Below, piece after piece: positions 56,270 through 64,000 of a stretch of DNA of 64,000 nucleotides. The stretch's first letter is position 1; each line of letters begins with the position of its first letter. Origin of the DNA: Lantana camara. Its lineage: Eukaryota; Streptophyta; Magnoliopsida; Lamiales; Verbenaceae. A model generated the notes under the pieces. The model made no database searches and was not told the DNA's origin. It was given only the letters and a program-made list of their open reading frames with translations. The translations under genes and the position numbers were made by a program. The DNA lies in the NCBI GenBank assembly GCA_037501455.1, contig CM074859.1:21581001-21645000 (forward strand), given 5' to 3'.

Positions 56270-57690
56270 TCCTTTCTTTCGTAAATCACAAGTCTTATTT
56301 TGTTTTGAGCTTATTAAATTTCTTTACTCCCTTATCCTTCAAAAATAGATTATCATTCTATAAGCCGTAGTGATTTTTCCGTTGGAGATCGAAGCTTGTT
56401 TTCCGTGGATGTCCATATAGGCAGGAGGTCGTCAGGACTTTAGGAATGTTTAGCTGATCGAGGAAGAAGAAGAAGACGAGTCTTAGAAGAATCCGATAGA
56501 TCTTTATTGAAGACGAAGGAGATAAGGAAAGGTAATAAACTTTACTCAAAATATTTTGTGTTGTATGATTTTAGAATGGATTTTAGAGTACTCTTGTTAA
56601 AATCAATAATTAATGAATTTTGATATTAAAATTGATTATTTTAAATATAATTCTTGGTGCATACTCATAAAACATATACAAAATCATGGATGATAATGAT
56701 GATTATAGTAGTGAATTACTTCAAGCATGCAATTTTAGTAAATGTTTTGATGAAGATACATCTAATATACATTTTAGATATTTTGTAAAGAAATTCCTAA
56801 ATGATAGGATGAGAAGATTAGTAAATGAACATGCAGAAAAACATAAATAAAAAAAAATTGATTGTGATGAAGAATGCAGAAAAACAAATAAAAAATTGAA
56901 TTTTATAAATAAAGTTATAATTGCTAACAAGTTTATGAACAAGAAGGATCATCAGATTCATAAAGAATAAAATGAATTCCAGAAAAATAAAAGCAGATAT
57001 AAAATGGTTAGGATTACAACTAAGATCTTTTACAGCAAGATTTAAAAATTTTAATTTTATGATGAAAATTTTCAGAATACTTGAAAAGAAAATAGGTTAT
57101 CAGAAGATGCTAAAGAAGAATATAAGCAAATTAAAACAATAAACAAAAGGTTAGTTGAAAAAATACATCAAAGAGAAATAAATGGTTAAAAATGGATTTA
57201 TATGAAAAACAAATGAATAGACAACAAAGAATAAAGGCAGGAAAGACAATAAAATATAATAAAGAAAAGTTAAATAATATAGATGACCAATTTCAGAAAA
57301 ATATGCATAAATATATATTAAAAAGCTTAAAAGAAAAACAACGATATCTTATGAAAGATATAATTAATTCTAAAAATACTTTACTACGTTTAGAAGATGG
57401 TATTAATTATATTAAAAGGCAAATTAAAGAGATAATATGGTCAATGAAAAATATACCTCGCTATAATATAATGGATAAACGAATATTAGAAGAAAATAAT
57501 GAAATGATAAGATGGTACGAAAATAGAATTAGAAAAATATATATAATTTCATCAACCTAAAATCTTCATATACCTTTTTAAAATATTTTAAAAGAGTTGG
57601 GGTTAAATTTATAAATAATACAAAGTCTAGGATAATAAAACAAAATAATTCCATTTTGGACTATTTGAAAACGCTATTTCATTTGGCGAT
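56270..57690 (+). pseudogene. Viral leader-side region with small Lys-rich ORFs
   Basis: Beyond the promoter lies a leader of about 500 bp, then an ORF starting at 56686 (MDDNDDYSSELLQACNF, acidic, stop near 56850). A short basic frame from about 56971 (WLGLQLRSFTARFKNFNF) and a 122-codon helical frame at 57192-57560 (MDLYEKQMNRQQRIKAGKTI) follow. Composition and style match the viral ORFs at 36.6-37.6 kb, but I see no sequence match between the two regions. They may be viral genes lying before the PBS on the circle, or part of a second related virus. Confidence 0.45.
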
Positions 57691-58859
57691 GTATAGCATA
57701 AATTGATACCAATTTGTAAGTGGTATTATTTTATAAAAGAAATAAAAATCAAGTACTATTTTTGAAAAAAGCCCTCCATTATCAAGAGTTGTCTAGCCCG
57801 TAAATTACTAATTTGGCCCTATCTTGGAAAACGGGCTCAACGATTAAATATTTGAGCTCAGCTTAATTCATAAATTTGCCTTTCATCAGTTTCGCTTTTT
57901 CTGAACATGAAGGATTCACCTGCTACTCCATAATTAACAAGGTTAATATCATGTGATTGCTTGTTGTTTTGTTCCAGTAACATGGAATTGTAGTCTGCTC
58001 AAGTCCATGCCCAACTGCCAACTGCGTTTCGGTAATTAAATTTTTTTCCTCCATATTTTACAAAATGTTCCAGAATTACAAGAAATGGATCGGAAACTAA
58101 TCAGTATTAGCCTCAGATGGTTTTCCTGTATGTTATTTGAACATGGGCTTGTAAGAACTAACTGAATTTTTAATTATTTTGGAGATTCTTGGTAGATTGT
58201 AAACCAGCTTCTTCCACTCAAATTCAGCAACCCTGTTGAGAACCCATGAGAACAAATACAATCTCAGATCTACAAAATTCAAGTCCCCTTTTCCAACCAA
58301 GGTAAACAAGCCCTTAGTAATTATTTGTAGCTAAAATCAGGGGTAGAGCATTAAACTAAAGCAGAAATTAGAGGGGATTATTTTACCAAAACCTCATAAT
58401 CTAAAGTAAACTTAGCCTTATTCAATGAATACAATCCTTTTGAGATATGTCAAGTTTATTAAGTTCATGTTTATATTTTCTCTCACAAATTTCTCAATGG
58501 TTAATACGGGATTAAGTTTTGATGAAGTTAGTAATATTATTACTAAAAATTCTAATTCTATTCTGGGGATGTATTGTAATAATATTAAAATTTTGGGGGT
58601 ATATTATAATAATATTAAAATTATAAGGATATATATGTAATGTTGGTTTTATTTGAAAATTTATAATTTAAGCCAATATTTATATTTTGCCTATAAAGAT
58701 AAATCAAAATAGATATTTCATTCATATTTATTTTCATAAAATATGACAAAAAATTACAAATTTTATATTATGTCTATCTCTTAGTTTGAAGACTGAAGTA
58801 TATTTTGCATAAGCTCCATTTAAACTTTGTTCTTTTGAAATAATAAATTTTTGCTCTGA
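57691..58859. other. Intergenic DNA
   Basis: No gene supported. The first 150 bp after the viral insert is AT-rich; the rest is ordinary non-coding sequence. Confidence 0.5.
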
Positions 58860-58868
58860 AATAGAAAA

Positions 58869-59346
58869 GGGTTAATTACATCTAGACCCCTTTCGAGTTT
58901 AATATATTACAATTGGATCCCTGTTAGTCATTTTATTACAGTTCGACCCCTTCTAAAATTTCAAATTTACTAAACGGTGAAGAAAAGGTACGATTTCGTT
59001 AAATATTTCACGTTATATTCCAAATAATTGCGTTATATTCCAAATAATTTTGAAATGACCATTATGTTTGGTTCTAAGATCATGTTTTATAAAAGTAGGA
59101 AAAAAAAATCACGTCTTTTTAGAATAAATAAACGGTTAAACAAACAATTATTTCACAATTATTTTGAATATAATGGTTATTTCACAATTATTTGGAACAT
59201 TCCGTGAAATATTTAACGAAATTGTATCTTTTCTTCACCGTTTAGTAATTTCGAAATTTTAGAATGGGTCAAACTGTAATAAAATAACTAACAGGGGTCC
59301 AATTGTAATATACTAAACCCGGAAGGGGTCTAGATGTAATTAACTC
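58869..59346. mobile_element. Mutator-like MITE with long terminal inverted repeats
   Basis: 478 bp with arms of about 180-190 bp that are inverted copies: the left has gggttaattacatctagacc, ctaaacggtgaagaaaa and ttaaatatttcacg; the right has their reverse complements. Flanking 9-mers AATAGAAAA (58860-58868) and AATACAAAA (59347-59355) match at eight of nine positions. A 9-bp duplication with long arms is the Mutator signature. No transposase. Confidence 0.88.
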
Positions 59347-59355
59347 AATACAAAA

Positions 59356-59977
59356 TCGTAAAAGACACACTAACATCAATCAATGAATTCATAAACTCAC
59401 ATAAATATCTGTTATAATTATTTAAACAAATATTTCAAACATCGATCATCTCTAATACATTTACTTTCAATATAATGAACAGTATTTCAATATAAACATG
59501 CAGCCTAATATTTAAAAAAAAAAACAATACATTCATAAACTCTAAGTTCCTTATAAAAATATCAAATTAAATATCATTAAGTAATATTTTTTTGCAAAAT
59601 TATATAAAGAAAAAAATACTAGGTAGATATAAAACTCAAATACTTACATTAACCCCCTCTAAAAATTTTAATATTTATATTAACCCCTTATATTTGGGCT
59701 CTTTATTATATATACCCCTAAATTTCAATATATAAATGGTAAAATAGTAAAATTGTGTATTTAGTTAAATTTAACGGTTGAGATAACATATCAGGGAAAA
59801 ATTTGTAATCTCTCCAACATTAGGGAAAAATATATAATTTTGCCATACCTCGGGGGTCGAGTTATCGCTTGTATTTATTGCCTTAGGTGATAGAGTCAAT
59901 CAATCAATTATTTCATTAAGCAAGGTATAATTAGCTAGAAAGCGAGTTTTAGAACAGTAATGATCATGGCGGTATTG
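59356..59977. other. AT-rich intergenic DNA
   Basis: Non-coding. A segment at about 59640-59840 carries cattaaccccct and ttaaccccttat words resembling one arm of another MITE, without a partner arm. Confidence 0.45.
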
Positions 59978-60192
59978 GCGCATGGCTAACTTGTGCAAGA
60001 GGATTGGCTGTGATCGTACACCTCCAATAAATAGCATCTCCTTTAGGTAGTGGTTAACAGCGAGCATTAATAATATTTCATTAAAACCAAAAACAAAAAA
60101 TTAATAATATTTCTGTAGCTACAGGATACTGTATATATGATACCTCGTACTCGCTTGCAGAAACTCCAACAAAATCAAATCTACTTACTCTA
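59978..60192 (+). promoter_or_regulatory. P450 promoter and 5' UTR
   Basis: Directly upstream of the P450 ATG. TATA-like gtatatatga at 60131-60140; the 5' UTR is probably about 30 nt. Colinear with the orphan copy at 10297-10506, which shows that the duplicated unit included this promoter. Confidence 0.75.
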
Positions 60193-61098
60193 ATGGCTAT
60201 CATCCAGTTTCTAATACTCCTTTTCTTCTTCTTATCCGTGTTCTTGTTATTGAAACTTGTAATCAGGTTCACTAACAAAAAACCAAGCCCAAATCTCCCT
60301 CCAGGGCCATGGAAGCTGCCTTTGACTGGAAATTTGCACAACCTTATTGGCAAATTGCCCCATCATGCACTACAAAACTTATCCCTTAAATACGGGCCAT
60401 TGATGCACCTTCAGTTGGGTGAACTTTCTGTAGTTGTTGTTTCCTCACCAGAAGCTGCCAAACAGGTGATGAAAACTCACGACTTAAATTTTGCTTCAAG
60501 AGCTACGTTTATGGGAGCTGAGGTCATCACTTATGGTTGCAAGAGTATCTCCTTTGGTCCATATGGCGAGTATTGGAGACATCTCAGGAAAATCTGCACT
60601 TTGGAGCTTCTGAGCTTGAAACGTGTTCAATCCTTTCGAACAACAAGAGAACAAGTGTTCTCAGATGCTGCAACATCCATAGCTTCTGAGGAGGGATCAA
60701 TCATCAATTTGACCAGGAAATTTCAATCTTCAACCTACGCTGTCACTTCAAGAACGGTATTTGGTCAAAACAGTAAGGAACGGGAGGCGTTAATACTTGA
60801 AATAATTGAAGAAGCTGTTTTGTGGGGAACAGGTTTGAGTGTTTCTGATTTGTATCCTTCAATAAAATTTCTTGAAACCCTCACTGGGATGAGGCACAGA
60901 GCAGAGAAGCTGCTCAGAAAGATAGATGGGATATGTGAGGAGGTCATCCACGAACACAAAGAAGCCATTGATGCTGTTAAGAGTGATGATGAGATAGAGG
61001 AAAAACAGCAAGAAGATTTGGTAGATGTGCTGCTCAAATTTACGGATGAGTCGCTTCAACTTCCTTTGACCATCGACAATATTAAAGCTATCATCGTG
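60193..61098 (+). CDS. Cytochrome P450, CYP71 clan (CYP71D-like), exon 1
   Basis: 302 codons of the N-terminal half of an A-type plant P450, an ER-anchored haem monooxygenase of specialised metabolism; the substrate is not predictable. Seen: membrane anchor at residues 4-24 (FLILLFFFLSVFLLLKLVI), the Pro-rich hinge PPGPWKLPLTGNLHNL at about 36-51, KYGPLMHLQLGE, and the helix-C motif YGEYWRHLRKIC. TVFGQNSKE and EDLVDVLLKF follow before the usual single-intron position (NIKAII). A donor gttagt starts at 61099. This leaves phase 0, while the conserved intron in this clan is normally phase 1, so the donor may be shifted or damaged. The I-helix, ExxR, PERF and haem-Cys motifs belong to exon 2, which I do not find in the remaining 2.9 kb. 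Either the intron runs past the window or the gene is truncated. Confidence 0.88.
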
Positions 61099-61949
61099 GT
61101 TAGTTTTCTTCTTTCCCTATCGTCTAATTTTGTGTTCTAGTTGCACCGTAATATAGCCCACAACCAATTATACATTTAGAGCTCGAAGTCACAATACAAG
61201 ATAACAAATTTATTAACCCTATAAAGAATATCTTTCGTTTGAGAGAAGTTGTGTCATAATTTTTGCAAGTCAATTTGTAAAAGCTTTTAATAAACTTTTT
61301 TAGATAGAGCTTTGTAATCAACTATCGTCAAGTATAGACGTGTCTTTGTAAGATAAACTATGGGGATAATTATTGGAAAAATCCTGTAAATAACGATAAA
61401 TAGCTTAGAGTAAATTAAGGTCATTTTTATGGTACATCATCATCAATAAATTTTTTTTTTTCACGGAATATATTTAATCTATTACAATTTTATGGTAAAG
61501 AATGGTGGTTATATATAAGCAATTAAGGTCATAAATGGATAATAAAGAATTTGATACATGTTCGCATCTATTTAAAGAGAATAATATCTACATTTGTAAA
61601 GTGGATATTATTCGTCCTCGATTACATATGTTCAAATTACAAACTGATAAAGATATGGACATTTAATATCCACCCCGCTTATATTATTCCATAAATCTAT
61701 ATCTATATATCTTATAAAAGCACGAATAGTTTCTTACAAAATACGGATCGCCTAAAATATCCTCACAATAATTACTTCAATAATTATTAGTCAAGGATAA
61801 TGATGTAAATACATGTTATAGATTATTAATTAATTATATTTAAAAAGCACATATTAACATAAAATAGGACTCTTTGTAGAAGTAAAATTTCTCCAACTTA
61901 CCTAGAAAAGATATATAGTTCAACAAGGATTGTTTTAATATTACTATAT
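61099..61949. other. P450 intron or downstream non-coding DNA
   Basis: AT-rich with no recognisable P450 exon on either strand. Confidence 0.5.
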
Positions 61950-62963
61950 TAATTAATTGTATTCAAATTTTATATTATAAGTTGTCTATTTTTTTAATTT
62001 TAAGGGCTATAATTTAAAATGTTACAATAAGATATATCTAATGAATTGAAAAACAACAAACTGATTCACTTTATTTTAATAAATTTTTGTAATTATGTAA
62101 AATAAAATATTATTTAGATAAGTTACATAAAATAATTTTCAATAAATCAAGCATAATGTAAGTCTAATTATATAAGTCCATAGTTCTATTTATCTAAATC
62201 AATAAACTTTCTTAAAATATAATCATATTATAATTCTATAAATTTATCTAATTAACAAAATAATATAATTTAATGATTTATATAAAATATTTTTCAATAA
62301 ATTAATTAATCCTAATGTAATATTTTTAATTAACTAATACTAATATAATTTTAATTATTTAAATCTAATTAACCATATAATCTTCCTTTAGTTTATATGA
62401 TAAAGTATAAACTAAATACTTCAAAGTACGAATAGCGTTTTTGGTTTCTTAATTCTATAATTTTAATTAATTGTATTCAAATTTTATAATATAAGTTGCC
62501 TGTTTTTTAATTTTGAGGCCAATAATTTAAAATGTTATAATAAGATATATCTAATGAATTGAAAAACAACAAATTGATTCACTTTATAAAATTTTGTAAT
62601 TATGTAAAATAAAATATTATTTAAATAAGTTACATAGAATAACTTTCAATAAATCAATCATAATGTAAGTCTAATTATATAAGTCCATAGTTCTAATTAT
62701 CTAAATCCATATCTTAAATTATAATCATATTATAATTCTATAAACTTATCTAATTAACAAAATAATATAATTTATGATTTACATAAAATATTTTTCAATA
62801 AATTAATTAATCCTAATGTAATAATTTTTATAACTAATACTAATATAATTTTAATTATCTAAATCCAACTAACCATATAATCTTCCTTTAGTTTATATGA
62901 TAAAATATAAACTAAATACTTCAAAACACGAATAACGTTTTTGGTTTCTTAATTCTACAATTT
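61950..62963. repeat. Tandem duplication of about 0.5 kb
   Basis: Copy 1 (61950-62463) and copy 2 (62464-62963) both run from taattaattgtattcaaatt to ttggtttcttaattctaYaa, with the same internal order (aagatatatctaatgaattg, ccatataatcttcctttag). They differ by point changes and small indels. A perfect 8-bp stem, ctacaatt-tag-aattgtag, closes the second copy at 62955-62973. Confidence 0.9.
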
Positions 62964-62973
62964 AGAATTGTAG

Positions 62974-63946
62974 GTTCTCAGACCAAAGTTACTTTAAATT
63001 AAGAATACTAAGAAAACCCAATATGTGTGCATATACAAATAAGATATAAACTAATTTTATACATAATTTTGACAATATTCGATTAAACATTTATATAAAT
63101 ATACTCTTTTAATTATTTCTACTATATATATAAAATCAATTATAAAAAAATAAACATAAATCTGAAATAATACTCACTAGAAGATTACAAATAAAAAAAT
63201 AGAATGCAAGATCAAATGACAAAGAGAATATAAAAAAGAGATAAATTAAATAAAAAAGAAATAAAAAATAGTTGGTTTAAAAAAAAGAATTACTTGATTT
63301 TAATGTATATGCACATGCATACCAAAATTAAGAACGACTTGAAATATCTTCACAAATATATGCGAGAATTAATATAGCGTAATGGTAAAAAAATTCGAAG
63401 ATTAGATTAAAAATTTCAAGATGTTAGATTGGTTGTCTTTCAAGAAAGATATGGAATTTTTTTTAATTTAAACTAAATGAGATTGATCAAATAGTTACCA
63501 ATTTATTTTTACATTCTCCAAAGTAGCAATATACAACTTATTGGCCGAATCTAAACTTGAAGGACATTTTGAATTGGGATCATTGCTCAGAAACAATGGT
63601 TCTTGAACAGTTTCCAATGTGCTCGAAAAGCAAAAAAATAAAACAAAAATACAAAGAATTTCTAAAGCATTATGCATGAGACAAACAAGGTAAATATTCA
63701 AATGATTTGGAAGAAGAATTGAGGATAGAATATAACAAACTATGGCAACAAAAAGAGATTATTTGGCTTTAAGAGTTGAGAATTAATTGACTCAAATTTA
63801 GGGATAAACAAATTAGTTTCTTTTATCTGTCACCCATAATGAGAAGAAGAAGGAATCAGATGAATGCTCTGAAAATAGACAATGAATAAGCAACCAACAA
63901 AGATGATCAGGTGTGTATTTGTCTAATTTCAAAAATTAACACTCTA

Positions 63947-63981
<35 letters not shown>

Positions 63982-64000
63982 GAGTTTTAGCCCATTACGT
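62974..64000. other. AT-rich DNA, no gene supported
   Basis: Nothing recognised apart from a 33-base A-tract at 63948-63980. A short minus-strand frame at 63495-63701 has a hydrophobic N-terminus but no further support. Confidence 0.45.
63948..63980 (+). repeat. Poly(A) tract
   Basis: 33 consecutive A residues; possibly the 3' tail of a retroposed sequence, but no body was identified before it. Confidence 0.9.

Larger units (their letters stand above)
36356..57690 (+). mobile_element. Endogenous caulimovirid (pararetrovirus) insert
   Basis: Plus-strand order: Met-tRNA primer-binding site, small ORFs, coat protein with CCHC knuckle, movement protein, retropepsin-like domains, RT, RNase H, a repeated hairpin block, a transactivator-like gene, a 35S-like promoter with polyadenylation signals, and further small AT-rich ORFs. 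This is the gene set of Caulimoviridae. Integrase and LTRs are absent, as expected. The insert is cut by Gypsy 2 (41258-53835). Without Gypsy 2 and one target copy it spans about 8.75 kb, close to a full viral genome. A 19-bp motif, cgcYatttcatttggcgat, stands at both ends. Every long frame carries stops or shifts, so this is an inactive fossil. The genus is not resolved; a separate transactivator gene recalls cavemo-, solendo- and caulimoviruses. Confidence 0.9.

Noticed and set aside
57950..58033. Exon-like stretch bounded by ttgttccag and ggtaatt
   Set aside because: Only about 55 bp, no neighbouring exons and no protein match; splice-like words are common by chance.
61697..62973. Possible Helitron beginning tctatatctatatatctt and ending near the 62955 hairpin
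   Set aside because: The 5' resemblance is only AT-richness, the hairpin is not followed by CTRR, and no Rep or helicase sequence exists.
63495..63701. Minus-strand 68-codon frame with a hydrophobic N-terminus resembling a signal peptide
   Set aside because: No recognisable family, no promoter evidence and very AT-rich surroundings; a possible splice donor alone is not enough.

Overview
The window looks like a transposon-rich stretch of a flowering-plant nuclear genome, probably a eudicot. It has plant-type LTR retrotransposons (Copia and Tat-type Gypsy), an L1-type LINE with an RNase H domain, a tRNA-derived SINE, hAT and Mutator-like non-autonomous elements, an integrated pararetrovirus (Caulimoviridae), a decayed plastid 23S rRNA insert and a CYP71-type P450 exon. 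The species cannot be resolved from the sequence. Only one short intact host gene (MZT1/GIP, minus strand, 4241-4459) and the first exon of one P450 (plus strand, 60193-61098) are visible; nearly everything else is mobile or viral DNA and its decay products.

Layout. 1-5.7 kb: AT-rich DNA with a foldback element, a plastid rRNA fragment and the MZT1 gene. 5.7-10.1 kb: the 3' part of a LINE split by an LTR element (6703-9046) and by a hAT-like element (9101-9917). 10.3-10.5 kb: an orphan copy of the promoter that drives the P450 at 60.2 kb. 10.8-18.4 kb: a second LINE tail split by a decayed Copia element (11110-18329, minus), itself split by a 1.9 kb solo LTR. 18.78-18.88 kb: a SINE with clear target duplication. 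19084-35749: a Tat-type Gypsy element (plus), holding two further solo LTRs. 36.36-57.69 kb: a broken, roughly unit-length endogenous caulimovirid (about 8.75 kb once the insertion is discounted), cut inside its reverse-transcriptase active-site codons by a second Tat-type Gypsy element (41258-53835, minus). 57.7-60 kb: intergenic DNA with a Mutator-like MITE. 60.0-61.1 kb: P450 promoter and exon 1. 61.1-64 kb: very AT-rich DNA with a 0.5 kb tandem duplication and no second P450 exon that I can see.

How the parts relate. The two Gypsy copies belong to one lineage: same primer-binding site, same gag-pol order, a second acquired RNase H domain, and between pol and the 3' LTR an antisense three-exon gene with its own TATA box about 290 bp before its ATG. 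Subtracting nested insertions, both are about 12.4-12.6 kb. The viral insert keeps coat protein with zinc knuckle, movement protein, two retropepsin-like domains, RT, RNase H, a viroplasmin/transactivator-like gene and a 35S-like promoter with an as-1-like element. All long viral and retroelement reading frames carry stops or frameshifts. The target-site duplications allow a relative insertion order to be read directly: virus before Gypsy 2; Gypsy 1 before its two solo LTRs; LINE before LTR element and hAT; LINE tail before Copia before solo LTR.
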